A stretch of DNA of 64,000 nt from Cupriavidus pampae (GCF_914271485.1 NZ_CAJZAG010000015.1:1-64000), one strand, 5' to 3'. Positions 27,242 through 36,901 are shown, counted from the first letter of the stretch. Translations and numbers: made by a program. The notes: generated by a model not told the origin, from the sequence alone.

Positions 27242-27809
27242 GGAAGCTCCAGACCCACCTACATTTAGCCTCGTCGCGAATCATTCGCATCAGACTGTGA
27301 CACGACTCGCTTACCCTCTCATGTGCTTGCCGCAATTCGTAAGGCACCGGAATGCGACATGCCAACTCTTAGACGAAAAATCTCCCTACTCCCCCGGCCA
27401 AGGCCCGAAGACAGCTGGGATCGATGCGCACATAGTATCCCGATGCCTGCGGGCCCATTCAATGAATTCTGACTTCCTGGCATCTCACTCGGCAGGCAGT
27501 CACGGTTCCGCCGATTGCTGGCAATGCTCGCCTGCGGCAGGCATGACACGGGAGCCTCGCCGTACGCGTTGGCGAGCCGCAGCGCCCTCCAGCCTCTCGG
27601 CATTTGATCGCCGCCATCGAGCCTTTTCGCTCATGGAAGTTTCAGCGAGCAGGCACGGCCAGGTTCCCCGCCAGTCGTTGACCAGCGATCGATTGTAGTT
27701 TCGTCAGCCCCAACTTACCGATATCAGTATCAGCGGCTGACGGCGGCCCCCGTTGGGGCAGGTCCGGCCCAAGTGTCAGGTCAACCCCGACGGACAGACA
27801 CCATCGGAA
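27242..27809. other. Gene-poor stretch
   Basis: I find no convincing protein. GCCCCAAC (27707-27714) and GTTGGGGC (27752-27759) form widely spaced inverted arms near the 3' end of the heptosyltransferase gene. Confidence 0.35.
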
Positions 27810-28940
27810 TCATGTCACCGCGCAAGCATGACTCAACCCCCAATCCACGGTAGTGAGCGAGTCAATCTCCCGCATGACCGCCTCGACGCTGATGTGCGTC
27901 GCGCAGACATGCCCGAGCGGGCATTTTTCCCAGCTGCAAGGGCGGCACGGCGGATAGTCCGCCAGTATGCGGTGCCGACGCCCGTCAAGCGGTGCTCGTC
28001 GCCAACTGTCCGTTCCACATGACACCACGACGCTGGGCGTGTCCGTCGCTGAAGCAATATGCCACACGCCGGTATCGTTGCAGACTAATAGCCGAGCATT
28101 GGCGATCAAAGCGCCCATCACCCCAAGCGATGTTCTTCCGCAAAGATTGATCACTGCTACGCCGACTTGCGAGCACAGCAGATGCGCAAGCGCCTGTTCG
28201 TCTGCGGCGCCAGTAATCACCACCGGCCACCGGTCGGCAAGCATGCGCGCGACCTCTGCGTAGCGCTCCCAAGGCCACCGCCGCGATAGCATTCGCGCCC
28301 CCGGATGGATGCAGACATAGCCGTCCGCCTGAAGATCATGCTCGCCCGCGATATGTTTCCAGCCGGCGTAGTCCTCAGGCCCCAGTGGAAACTCGAGACG
28401 ACTCTCAATGCTCGGATAACCCAAAACGCGGGGCAATACAAGCAGACGCTCTATTTCGCTGCCTTGAGGGCACGGAACAAGATGCTCCCTGCCGCCGCGG
28501 TGCACTCCCGCTTCTTCCGCTGACGTGCAGCATCCAACCAGTGCCTTCGCGTCGAGCCGGCGCGCGACCTCGTTACTCAGAGCGCAGCTACCGTGCAGCT
28601 GTATGGCCAGGTCGAACTGCCGGGCGCGCGCGGCGTGATAGAACGCTTCGGCATCGGCTGGCCGATATGGCTGCCCTGGCAACCCCGGCATGCCGGGAAA
28701 CGACATGAAATCATCGACAAGATGCGAGAAGCGAAGGGAAAACTCTTTCGCCCACGGCAACCCGATCAACGTGATATGGGCGTCGGGCTCGCCTTCACGT
28801 ACGGCACGCAGCGCGGGCACCGCACAAAGCATGTCGCCCAGTTGCAGAGCCCGGAACACTGCAATACGCCGTCGCGTGCGTCCCGAAGACGAGCGTTGTG
28901 GCGTGATCGTCGTGCCAATCAGTTCACTTAAGTCGGTCAT
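27810..28940 (-). CDS. Glycosyltransferase family 9 (heptosyltransferase-like)
   Basis: This 376-residue GT-B transferase has an N-terminal domain starting RRRIAVFRALQLGDMLCAVPAL and a C-terminal domain with YVCIHPGARMLSRRWP and CNDTGVWHIASATDTPSVVV, the GT9 signature used to bind ADP-sugar. Such enzymes add heptose or a similar sugar to LPS core or other envelope glycans at the cytoplasmic face. No LPS genes are beside it, so its acceptor is unknown. A CxxCxxxxC-rich stretch near the end (PPCRPCSWEKCPLGHVC) is typical of Burkholderiales GT9 relatives. Confidence 0.88.
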   Translation of the reverse strand: MTDLSELIGTTITPQRSSSGRTRRRIAVFRALQLGDMLCAVPALRAVREGEPDAHITLIGLPWAKEFSLRFSHLVDDFMSFPGMPGLPGQPYRPADAEAFYHAARARQFDLAIQLHGSCALSNEVARRLDAKALVGCCTSAEEAGVHRGGREHLVPCPQGSEIERLLVLPRVLGYPSIESRLEFPLGPEDYAGWKHIAGEHDLQADGYVCIHPGARMLSRRWPWERYAEVARMLADRWPVVITGAADEQALAHLLCSQVGVAVINLCGRTSLGVMGALIANARLLVCNDTGVWHIASATDTPSVVVSCGTDSWRRAPLDGRRHRILADYPPCRPCSWEKCPLGHVCATHISVEAVMREIDSLTTVDWGLSHACAVT

Positions 28941-30219
28941 GGCGGCAGTGAAAGAGGTTACGGATGCGCGATAAGAAGAACGATGCGCCCGAGGTGCCTC
29001 TGGTCATGCGAATGTCGTGCCACCCAATGCTATCCGCGCGTCTATCCTCCCAAAAGAACAACGGGAATCGCCCGCAATTTGACGGGGCAACTCCTCCGCC
29101 TGCCATAGATGCGCACGCCTTGAATCGGTGTGCGTGACGGTGGAACCACCGGTGCTGCGTGGCAACGATTTGCGACTGTCGGAAAGCGTCAAAGAAGACT
29201 GGGCCCCGATCCGCCGTCGCAATAAGCGCTTGCCTGTTCGCCGCAACACCGCTCTCCGTTGCAGAGAGGTCAATCCGCTCTTGGTTCGCGAAGGAACACC
29301 TGCGGGCTGCGCGTGGGGAAATGTGATGACCGGCGCCACGAGCAGCGGACGTGTCCGTCGCGATTGCCACGATGATGCGGCGCAGATAACGGCGGCTGGT
29401 GAACAGGCTCGATGTCGCTTTGAGCTGCCTTCGGAATCGGGAGAACGCCAAACCACGAATACTCTCGGAGCCGTGGATGCTTCCCCCGTTGGGTGAGCTA
29501 TCAGAACAAAGTGTGCCGATAACCTGCACGACGAATCAGTTGCCGGGCGCAAGCGAGTCTGTCCGTTCTCGACATGCTGGCCGGACGAGCGAAATGAAGG
29601 ACTTGCAGGACGGTGTGCCTAGCGCTGTAGGCATCTGCTCAAAGCTGCCTGATCGATGCGCTCGTTGCTGAGGCATACCTTCCGCCATCGCGAACCAGAG
29701 ACCCGGAGAAAGGAACCTAGGACGGCACGGCTGCATTGCTTCCTACTCACAGCGCGGATCGCGCTGCTACAAGCATGGGCACTTACTGTTGCGACGCATC
29801 GAATAACAAGAGCACAAATGGTTCAGCCACCGGGCAATGACTTTTCAATGGCTCCATAAACGTCGATATCGCAGCCAATAGCGTGAGAATGCGATTACTT
29901 CATGAGGTCATGCCGGGCATCAACAGCTTCGGGGACCAGGAGATCACCAGTACGTTGAAACTGAACATGGTGAACATGGTGAACAGGGCGAAAGTCCGGA
30001 TCGATCGAATGACGGCCAACTGACCCTTGCCAGTGGGTTCGAGGATTTCGATGGCACCTGCAAAAAGGTCGAAACGAACTCCGGGCCAAAATTCTAAGCG
30101 CTGCATGCAACACTGTTAGCCCAGCTGAACAACGCCTCAACGGGTCGTTCACCTCGCCAGCGAAGCGCGACCGCCTGTGCCGGATTACGGACCCGCCCTG
30201 GGACGGCGAGGTGAACGTA
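28941..30219. other. Gene-poor stretch with a possible decayed membrane gene
   Basis: This 1.28-kb region has no recognisable gene. A minus-strand frame at 29900-30106 (68 codons) encodes a hydrophobic stretch (TFALFTMFTMFSFNVLVISW) but has no SD or family. AACATGGTG is repeated in tandem near 29963-29985. The right end has the long inverted arms described at 30146-30217. Confidence 0.4.
30146..30217. repeat. 13-bp inverted arms flanking 46 bases
   Basis: CGTTCACCTCGCC (30146-30158) and GGCGAGGTGAACG (30205-30217) are perfect inverted copies. The right arm abuts the stop of the LysR gene, so they may form a long-loop terminator or mark an old insertion boundary. Confidence 0.6.
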
Positions 30220-31200
30220 TCAGCGAGTCGCACGACGGGTCCGCCCTGATCTTGAGCTGTTCGCATCGTCCGCGTTCTTGGCGTCTCGCATCAGCGCTGC
30301 CGGAATATCACTTTTCAGTAGATCAATCCAGGCGCGGGTCCTCGGCTCAAGAAAGTGCCGCGACGGCATCAATATGTAGACCCCGATGGCAGGCGAGCGC
30401 CACTCTGGCAGCACGTTCACCAACTCACCGCTGCGGACACGGTCCACAGCAGAGAACAAGGGGAGCATGGCAATGCCCAATCCATTGCACGCTGCATGAA
30501 GTACGACTTCGGGATTATCGCCAACCAGCGGACCGGTCGGGTCCATCCTGAACGTGCTCTTCCCATCAGTCATCGTCCATTGAGCTGTGGTGGATGGGTT
30601 GGCAATACGTAGGCAGGCATGTTCCGCTAGCACATTGACCGACTTGGGGGTGCCACGGCGCTCGAGATAGGCGGGGGCTGCGCAAAGGACGCCATAAGCT
30701 TCCCCAAGTTGTTGCGCCACCAGATTTGAGTCCGGCAGCCGTTGTGCCAGATACACGCTGACGTCCAAACCTTCGGCTATCAAATCCGGCATGTGTTGAG
30801 AGGTGCTGTACTCAACGATCACCTTCGGATACGTCGAACAGTATTTCGATACGAGCGGCACCACGTAACGTTCCCCGAATCCCGCCATGCAGCGCACCCT
30901 GAGTCGTCCCGTCGGCTCGACGCTGGCGCCGCCTACCCCACCCTCCGCCTCGGCCACCAGGTCAAGGATGCTGCGGCACTGGTTGGCGTATCGTTCGCCC
31001 GCACTGGTCAGGGCGAGCCGGCGGGTGGTTCGTTGCAACAGCTTTGTCTGCAGTCGCTCTTCCAGCCCGGAGACCAGCCGTGAGATCTGGGCCGTGGTTA
31101 GGGCCATCTGGGAAGCCGCCGCGGTGAAGCTGCCCGAATCGACGACTCGCAGGAACGCCGTCATCGCATGAAGTAGTCCGTAGTCGAGATTCTTACGCAT
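30220..31200 (-). CDS. LysR-family transcriptional regulator
   Basis: This 326-residue LTTR has an N-terminal winged HTH (about 8-65: MTAFLRVVDSGSFTAAASQMALTTAQISRLVSGLEERLQTKLLQRTTRRLALT) and a substrate-binding domain. The C-terminus is basic and disordered. I start it at 31200 (MRKNLDYGLL) because the longer frame adds ten atypical residues. It is divergent from the acetoacetate-decarboxylase-like gene at 31598, the expected target, with direct AGAGTTTCT copies at about 31209 and 31246 between them. Confidence 0.9.
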   Translation of the reverse strand: MRKNLDYGLLHAMTAFLRVVDSGSFTAAASQMALTTAQISRLVSGLEERLQTKLLQRTTRRLALTSAGERYANQCRSILDLVAEAEGGVGGASVEPTGRLRVRCMAGFGERYVVPLVSKYCSTYPKVIVEYSTSQHMPDLIAEGLDVSVYLAQRLPDSNLVAQQLGEAYGVLCAAPAYLERRGTPKSVNVLAEHACLRIANPSTTAQWTMTDGKSTFRMDPTGPLVGDNPEVVLHAACNGLGIAMLPLFSAVDRVRSGELVNVLPEWRSPAIGVYILMPSRHFLEPRTRAWIDLLKSDIPAALMRDAKNADDANSSRSGRTRRATR

Positions 31201-31597
31201 GACGCAACAGAGTTTCTTTGGCAACTGCATTGTTACATCGAACGAGAGTTTCTACTATCGACTCGTACCCCGATGCATCCCATTGACGAGGCAGCAGCCA
31301 TGTCAATGGCCCAAATGTCCGGCCACGAGATCTATCCGTGTGCACGCTCGTCTGCTTTGTTGCTGATCCCGATCACGCTGGCGGCCGGCCGGTCCGCAGA
31401 GGACAAGCAGTGGCTTTATCGCGACCGGTGGCAAGGCTGGGCACTGAGCCGGGCGTGAAGCCCGATGTTTTCATCAACCTCATTGAAGTGGCTAGTGAAA
31501 ATTGGTCACCGGGAACGGGCTCGCCGGCGTAACTCGGCGGCCAGCCAGCAATGAGGCAGCGCCCTCGATTTTCCTTACAACGACTCTGGAGTTCATG
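31201..31597. promoter_or_regulatory. Divergent LysR / acetoacetate-decarboxylase-like regulatory region
   Basis: This is a 397-base divergent spacer. AGAGTTTCT occurs twice near the LysR start, a candidate regulator-binding repeat. A short plus-strand frame at 31273-31458 has no support as a gene. Confidence 0.4.
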
Positions 31598-32389
31598 ATG
31601 TCCAAACCCTATGCTGTTCCCCTTTCTCCCCGAGGCCTCTCCAGCATTGCACCGCCTCCTCCATGGCATTATTCCGGCGATTTCCTGATCGTCGAATTCT
31701 GGGCGGATCCTGCTGCCGCCGCGGCGGTGTTGCCTGCCGGACTGATCCTTGACCCGGAATCTCCCGGCCACGCCACGGCGATCTTTGTCGATTGGCAATT
31801 TACCGGTGAAAACGATGAGTTGCTGGACCCCGCCCGTTATCAGTATCGGGAATTCTTCGTCCTGGTCGACGCGTTGCATGCTGGAAAGCCGGTGGCATTC
31901 TGCCCGTACATCTTCGTCGACAACGATTCGGCCATGATGCGTGGCTTGATTCAAGGTTTTCCGAAGCGTCTGGGCGCAGTGCATCAAACACGTACATTTT
32001 CGGCTCCCAGTCTTGCCGCTGCGCAAGTGGCACCGGGCGCGCGGTTCGCCGCTACGGCATCCACAGCAGGTCAGCGCATTGCGCGCGCCGAGATCAAGTT
32101 GACGAACAAGGTTGGTGATCCGTCGACCGTGGGGTTGGCAGGACGTCCAATCGTCAATCTGCGACACTTCCCACGCCTCGCTGCGGGCCAGCATGACAAT
32201 CCGGCCGTTCACGAACTCGTCGTATCGATCACGGATAATCCGCGGATAGTGGATGTATGGGCTGGTGAAGCCCAGCTCAACTTGCCTTCCGTACCGAACG
32301 AGGAAGTCTCAGATCTGGCACCGGTGCGTGTTGGCACGGGCTTCCGCCTCTCCATGTCCTATACCGTGACCGATCTTAAATCGCTCTAG
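31598..32389 (+). CDS. Acetoacetate-decarboxylase-family protein
   Basis: This 263-residue protein has the ADC fold: substrate-pocket segment DNDSAMMRGLIQGFPKRLGAV, where the Lys of GFPK is the Schiff-base lysine position, and REFFVLVDAL upstream. ADC proteins decarboxylate beta-keto acids; many homologues act on other substrates as lyases or aldolases. ATG at 31595/31598 follows TGGAG. Divergent from a LysR, so probably induced by its ligand. Confidence 0.8.
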   Translation: MSKPYAVPLSPRGLSSIAPPPPWHYSGDFLIVEFWADPAAAAAVLPAGLILDPESPGHATAIFVDWQFTGENDELLDPARYQYREFFVLVDALHAGKPVAFCPYIFVDNDSAMMRGLIQGFPKRLGAVHQTRTFSAPSLAAAQVAPGARFAATASTAGQRIARAEIKLTNKVGDPSTVGLAGRPIVNLRHFPRLAAGQHDNPAVHELVVSITDNPRIVDVWAGEAQLNLPSVPNEEVSDLAPVRVGTGFRLSMSYTVTDLKSL

Positions 32390-32611
32390 AGCGCGCGACG
32401 GCAACGGAAGGCCGACAATCATCGATGTCCAGAGGAAGATAAGCTGCCCAACCTTGCCCAAAGTCCGCCACGATCCCAGGCGACCGAATCAGGCAATCGC
32501 CAGCAGCCAGCGACAGCATCACGGGAATTGGCAGCAATCGTCTTCACCGCACCGCATAGACTATGCCGCTAAGTGGCGATAGCGGACAATCTCAACCGAT
32601 AGTGACCGCCG

Positions 32612-33691
32612 TCAGGCGTGCACGGGACAATGGTTGAAATCCCGCCGAAATGCCACCGATGCCTCGTAAGTCTGCCGGCGGACGCGCATGATCCCGCCAA
32701 GGGGGCGGTGCGCAGCCAGGCCGTGCCAGGGACTGAACGACATGCCATCATCGATGGCAGCCGCGCTCGATTCAGTCCAAGCGTCCTGCGGCTGCGCACG
32801 AATGCGTGCGACGGCAACATAGGGACTCTGGTCCTCCGGCCATTCGACGGAAGCATCCTCGATAGGCATGCTCAAGATGTCCGTGGCGAGCTGGACACGC
32901 ACTTCCCACTCCGCACCATGGTTCGCGAAGAACGCGCAGACAGCGTCTCGCAGAGCGTCGGGATGCCCACTTAGCTTAATCCGCGAGTCGACCAAGGCCA
33001 CAAGCTCGGGCGATACAGGGGCAATGCTCAGCTTGGCGTAGTAAGGACCGTACAAGATCGGGACGCAGGTGTAAAACGTCTCACCCAGGATATGCGTGGG
33101 TGGATGGCCACCCAGGCTCTTGATCGCAGCGCTTTCCACACCGACCGATTCGATCGCTTTTTCTACGCCTCGCAGTAATGCGGACAAGGCTTTCTTCCCT
33201 CTGTGCGCACGTTCTGTTGTTTTCGCGAGGATCTTTAGATTCGAGAGGAGCTTTTTTGGCGTCGCCGCCGAGAATGCTGGCGCATTTACCATCACAAAGT
33301 CCTGAGTCGCATGCCTTTCGCTGCCCGGCAGCCGCTCTCCCTCAACGTTCCCAATTTTGATGGCCAGACCACGGGGTGTAGAAACACTGTCGTCCAAAAG
33401 ATAGCCGGGATTCGTCGACAGCCGCATCGCCACCGGATGTAGCCAGGAATGAGCAAATATTCCCTGCCTGAGCGGCTCGGGCAGATCGTGGAAGATCTCC
33501 ATCTCTGCCTCGAGCACGCCGTGACTTTTGGCGTGAACGCTGCGGACGGCATACCCATAGTCACGCGCGGTGACCTGCTGAATCTCGTGCAACACCGCGA
33601 TCAGCTTGCTCACGGTTTCGGCCTCGTCCTTCGGCACTTGCTCGAACGATCGGTCAAAGCGCAGCGGCTGAATTGACATTGAAGGGGACAT
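32612..33691 (-). CDS. Catalase-family heme protein
   Basis: This 359-residue protein is a catalase-superfamily member of the small (about 360-residue) type. VHAKSHGVLEAEMEIFHDLPEPLRQGIF near the N-terminus resembles the heme-distal histidine region, and FVMVNAPAFSA and GHPPTHILGETFYTC follow the family. It is shorter than monofunctional catalases and probably acts as a peroxidase or unrelated heme protein. Start chosen as MSPSMSIQPL at 33691; an internal ATG (MSIQPLRF) is also possible. It is unrelated to the manganese catalase. Confidence 0.78.
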   Translation of the reverse strand: MSPSMSIQPLRFDRSFEQVPKDEAETVSKLIAVLHEIQQVTARDYGYAVRSVHAKSHGVLEAEMEIFHDLPEPLRQGIFAHSWLHPVAMRLSTNPGYLLDDSVSTPRGLAIKIGNVEGERLPGSERHATQDFVMVNAPAFSAATPKKLLSNLKILAKTTERAHRGKKALSALLRGVEKAIESVGVESAAIKSLGGHPPTHILGETFYTCVPILYGPYYAKLSIAPVSPELVALVDSRIKLSGHPDALRDAVCAFFANHGAEWEVRVQLATDILSMPIEDASVEWPEDQSPYVAVARIRAQPQDAWTESSAAAIDDGMSFSPWHGLAAHRPLGGIMRVRRQTYEASVAFRRDFNHCPVHA

Positions 33692-33905
33692 ATCAGCTCC
33701 GAAGATCGGTGGTCGATGCAGAGGACACAAGCCTCATTCGTGCGTCAGCCCAACCCTGTGGACTCGTGATCAGCCTTGCTGGAATCAGGATTGAGCACGA
33801 AGTGCTCAAGCGAGCCGGCCACAAATTTCTCTAACGACCCAAGCATCGGCGCCCAGCAGGGTCAGCGCGTCGCCGCCCCGTTCTGATCATGCCCAGATGC
33901 ATATA

Positions 33906-34145
33906 TCACGCGCTCGGGTCTTCCTTCCCGCGGCCGTGACCTTGCGTCGGGTCACGTTTCTCGCCAACTTCATCGCCCTTCTGAATCGCGCTGTCGATCG
34001 GATCCTCCTGGCCTTCCGGCGGGATGTCCCGTTCTTGCTGCTCGATCGAAGGATTGTCTGCCCCTTCTCCGCTGCCTTCGTTCTCTAACGGTTGCGGAGC
34101 CTTTTCTTGCTGAGGACTCTGACCCGAATGCGATTGTTCTACCAT
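33906..34145 (-). CDS. Small disordered acidic/Gln-rich protein, paralogue of 11649-11882
   Basis: This 79-residue protein is rich in Gln, Glu, Pro, Gly and Asp (MVEQSHSGQSPQQEKAPQ ... EQQERDIPPEGQEDP ... GKEDPSA) and lacks hydrophobic segments, so it should be unstructured. The start at 34145 follows ACGGAG. Its upstream DNA has the same three conserved blocks at the same spacing as the paralogue at 11882, so the two genes are probably under one regulator. Confidence 0.68.
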   Translation of the reverse strand: MVEQSHSGQSPQQEKAPQPLENEGSGEGADNPSIEQQERDIPPEGQEDPIDSAIQKGDEVGEKRDPTQGHGRGKEDPSA

Positions 34146-34502
34146 GGTGGACTCCGTGTTCGCGGCTGAATGCCACGAGTTTCTTGACGCAAGGCCCATA
34201 CCAATCCGAACTCGCGAACGACTCGACGAAGTCACGATCGCAGCTGCGGCCTCCACCCTGCATCACACGAGTGCCTCAAGCAAAATGACCGGAGGTCAAC
34301 GAGATCGCGTTCGGATTCGTACCGGTAACGAAACTCTTCCTTGTAGGATTCGGGATTGGGGCAGACACTCCTCCGAGTCAGAAACAAGCCTAACTGCGCG
34401 CCGGGGTTGTCAACCTCATGCCCCAACCCTCTCCTGAACTGAGGCAATCCAGGGGAGGGGCTTCGCACGACATGTTGGTGATATCTCGACAGTGGAGAAT
34501 GC
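34146..34502. other. Upstream region of the second disordered-protein gene
   Basis: It holds GGCTGAATGCCAC (34164-34176), CGCAAGGC (34188-34195), TACCAA (34199-34204) and GTACCGGTAACGAA (34319-34332), each at the same distance from the start as at 11.9-12.1 kb. The right part is the MOSC gene promoter region. Confidence 0.6.
34319..34346 (-). promoter_or_regulatory. Conserved distal element upstream of the disordered-protein gene (copy 2)
   Basis: GTACCGGTAACGAA followed by a partly conserved stretch ending CTTGTAG lies 174 bases from the start, matching copy 1 at 12055. Confidence 0.55.
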
Positions 34503-35066
34503 ATGATCGAAGGTAATGCGTCAGGCGTGGCGGTAGTCGCAGCGGTCGCCGGTAGCCCTAAGCATGAATTTAGCAAACACGTGCAGACCAGCATTCGGTT
34601 AATGGCCGGGCACGGCGTTGAGGGGGATGCGCATGCAGGGAGCACGGTGCAACACCGCTCGCGTGTTCGTGTCGATCCCACTCAGCCCAACCTCCGCCAG
34701 ATTCATCTGATCGGCGCCGAGTTACACCGGACTTTGGCCGCGTCCGGCTTCACGGTTGCCCCTGGCGCCCTTGGCGAAAACGTCACCACGGAAGGCGTCG
34801 ATTTGCACGCGCTTCCTACCGGAACTCTACTGCGCCTTGGGGCGGACGCCGTCGTCGAGCTAACAGGGTTGCGCAATCCATGTTCGCAGATCGAGCGATT
34901 TCAGCCCGGCTTGTTGGCCAAGGTACTCGGGCGCGACGCATCGGGAGCACTCGTGCGCAAGGCTGGCGTCATGGCAATTGTGCTTGCCGGTGGAGTAGTA
35001 AGCGCTGGCGACTTGATCGCCATTGACTTACCGCAGCCGCGCTATCATCGGTTGGAGCAGGTATAG
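34503..35066 (+). CDS. MOSC domain protein
   Basis: This 187-residue protein is a stand-alone MOSC domain (MoCo sulfurase C-terminal type): QTSIRLMAGHGVEGDAHAGSTV, GALGENVTTEGVDL and the conserved cysteine in LRNPCSQIERF. MOSC proteins bind molybdenum cofactor or sulfur groups and act in cofactor-dependent redox reactions such as N-hydroxylated base reduction. The molybdenum enzyme at 50748-53370 is distant, so no functional link is claimed. Confidence 0.88.
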   Translation: MIEGNASGVAVVAAVAGSPKHEFSKHVQTSIRLMAGHGVEGDAHAGSTVQHRSRVRVDPTQPNLRQIHLIGAELHRTLAASGFTVAPGALGENVTTEGVDLHALPTGTLLRLGADAVVELTGLRNPCSQIERFQPGLLAKVLGRDASGALVRKAGVMAIVLAGGVVSAGDLIAIDLPQPRYHRLEQV

Positions 35067-35095
35067 GGCTCGAGGTCGGCGGGCAGTCGTTCGTT

Positions 35096-35548
35096 TTAGT
35101 TGGCTAACATGTGATCGACCCACTTTAGTATGGAGTCGAACCTCGCCGGAAGCAGCAACGCCGCGGCAGAGGTTGTTAGCCACCTGAACTCGTGGTGTTC
35201 CGGGCGACCTAGCGCAGGATTGACAGGAAGACGCACGGCCCCATGCTGAGATTCGGCAAGATAAATGCGTACGACTTTTCCGTTCGCATAAGGAGCGGTG
35301 TCTCGATAGTCGCTCCCCCACCGCATATCCAGATCTATCAGGCCTGTTTCCTCCGTGGCCTCCCGTAACGCGGTCTGCAATAACTCTTCCCCGGCCTCCG
35401 GCATCCCCTTGGGAAGATCCCAGTTCCGGAACGCTCGCAGTACGAGACAGTGCCACTCGCCTTCCAAACGACGAAGTACGACCAGGCCAGCGGAGTACCT
35501 GACAGCGGAGGGCCCCAATGCTATCGGCTTCATGAGTGCGCGCGCCAT
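35096..35548 (-). CDS. NUDIX hydrolase
   Basis: This 150-residue protein has a complete Nudix box: GMPEAGEELLQTALREATEETGL (G-x5-E-x7-RE-x2-EE-x-G). It would hydrolyse a nucleoside diphosphate linked to another group. Start taken as MARALMKPIALG at 35548 because the longer frame runs into the neighbour. It follows the 35578-35931 gene on the same strand with a 29-base gap, so an operon is likely. It is convergent with the MOSC gene. Confidence 0.88.
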   Translation of the reverse strand: MARALMKPIALGPSAVRYSAGLVVLRRLEGEWHCLVLRAFRNWDLPKGMPEAGEELLQTALREATEETGLIDLDMRWGSDYRDTAPYANGKVVRIYLAESQHGAVRLPVNPALGRPEHHEFRWLTTSAAALLLPARFDSILKWVDHMLAN

Positions 35549-35577
35549 GGGTGCCTCCGTCGATCGGGATCTGCCGC

Positions 35578-35931
35578 TCAAAGGGCGTGCAATGACATTT
35601 TTGCCGGCGGCTGCGCCGGCGTGACCTCAACGCGGGCTTCGAGGAGCCTCAAAGAGGCCAAGGCCTCCCATAGAACGCTCTCCGGCACGCGATTGACAAT
35701 CAGCATATTCCGCTCGTTCCTCATCGGAGCGGCATTCGAACGTGGCGAAAGTCCCGCGACCTCCACTACAACGCTGCGGATCTTGTCCAACAAGGTGCCG
35801 CGTCGGTTGTCAACGGCCGGTATCGGGTACAGCGAAACCGCTGAGTCGGGGCAGAGGGCCCGCAGTCCCTTGTAGGACTCGGCAGCGTCGGCTGCGTTGT
35901 TGAAGTAAGCCACTAGAGTACGCACTTCCAT
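35578..35931 (-). CDS. Hypothetical protein upstream of the NUDIX gene
   Basis: This 117-residue protein begins MEVRTLVAYFNNAADAAESYKGLRAL after AAGGAG at 35931. It has alternating helix and strand character (SVSLYPIPAVDN, RSVVVEVAG) and no membrane segment. No family is recognised. It is probably cotranscribed with the NUDIX hydrolase. Confidence 0.6.
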   Translation of the reverse strand: MEVRTLVAYFNNAADAAESYKGLRALCPDSAVSLYPIPAVDNRRGTLLDKIRSVVVEVAGLSPRSNAAPMRNERNMLIVNRVPESVLWEALASLRLLEARVEVTPAQPPAKMSLHAL

Positions 35932-36120
35932 CTCCTTTGCATTCGCGTGGTGGTATGCGAAACGTCCGTGCAACGTTCATGCCGCAACCAAAATTCGAGG
36001 CACCGCAGCACTGAGATGGCAATATCGGCCATGCCTTGTTTTGCGAAGGCACTCAATCCATGCCGCACTCAGTACCGGCGTGCCCAGCGTCAGCAATCCA
36101 CGCTCACTAAAGAAAGTGCC

Positions 36121-36360
36121 TCATGACTCCAGGCAGGGCGTGCGCACGCCGACTTCCCTGCTCTCTCTCTGACGAGTAGGCTGCTGGCCTAACAAGCGCA
36201 TACATGGGCCGTTTTCCGGCGTCGCGTCGCGTACCCGTTCGAAACCGCCGGTCGCATAAGGAGAGAACTTAAGAAAAAGCCATCTTGAGATGAGCGCCAC
36301 AACCACCATGATGAGCACGGCGATGAGCAGGTGTGCGAAGGTTCGATGGCTTTTGATCAC
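36121..36360 (-). CDS. Possible small single-span membrane protein
   Basis: A 79-residue frame from a GTG has a basic N-terminus, one predicted helix (about residues 8-30) and a polar tail with many Arg and Gly. No SD and no family were seen, so it may be a remnant. Confidence 0.2.
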   Translation of the reverse strand: MIKSHRTFAHLLIAVLIMVVVALISRWLFLKFSPYATGGFERVRDATPENGPCMRLLGQQPTRQRESREVGVRTPCLES

Positions 36361-36824
36361 GGTCGATGCGAAGAGAAGATCTTGATCCCTGAAGCGATGG
36401 AAGCCACTGGTGTGCTGACAGCTTACCGCACCGAACGACGAGCCACGCACCGAAATGATTAGCGTCGTTTTCCTGCACGTTGCCGGTGATAAAACGTGCC
36501 CGACGACGCGCTTTGGCAAAGATCGGACAACGTCCGACATGACGTGGACTCGCAAGCCGGATAAGCTCGTTAACACCCCGGAATCTGTGCGAGCGTGATC
36601 GCCTCTCGCGGGCCCACTCTCGAGTGGTCGGGGTACGCGCCGCCGTGATCTCGAGCGCCGCAAACCCCCACGACTTCTGCCACATCTCTTCCGCCCCATA
36701 CGCGCGCGGCCTCCTGAACGCGATCCGATTGCCAGACCACTTGGCAGAATTCCTCAGCGGGTTCAGCACGGCGCAAATCCAGCTTGACGTCACCCGCACC
36801 ATCCATAAGTAACTCAACTAGATG

Positions 36825-36851
36825 GAAGAAAAATTATTCGTTTGTCTTCTT
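36825..36851. promoter_or_regulatory. Palindromic operator-like site shared by the two NTF2-like genes (copy 1)
   Basis: GAAGAA-AAA-TTATTC is an inverted repeat with one mismatch; it merges into the 19-mer ATTATTCGTTTGTCTTCTT (36833-36851). The identical 19-mer and a perfect GAATAA-ATA-TTATTC palindrome lie upstream of the paralogue at 55636. LysR-type regulators bind such short dyads. Confidence 0.6.
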
Positions 36852-36901
36852 TTTAGGAAGTCGTAATACTCGCTCCATCACCTTCCCTGCCGGACTACAC
36901 C

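Larger units (their letters stand above)
35932..36901. other. Mostly non-coding stretch with one possible single-span membrane frame
   Basis: Nothing is clearly coding. The minus frame at 36121-36360 encodes one strong membrane helix (LLIAVLIMVVVALISRWLFL) with basic flanks, but its only start is a GTG without SD. The right end carries the operator-like palindrome at 36825-36839 ahead of the NTF2-like gene. Confidence 0.4.

Noticed and set aside
29004..29552. 182-codon minus-strand frame
   Set aside because: Ser/Arg-rich composition, no SD, no motif; likely chance in GC-rich DNA.
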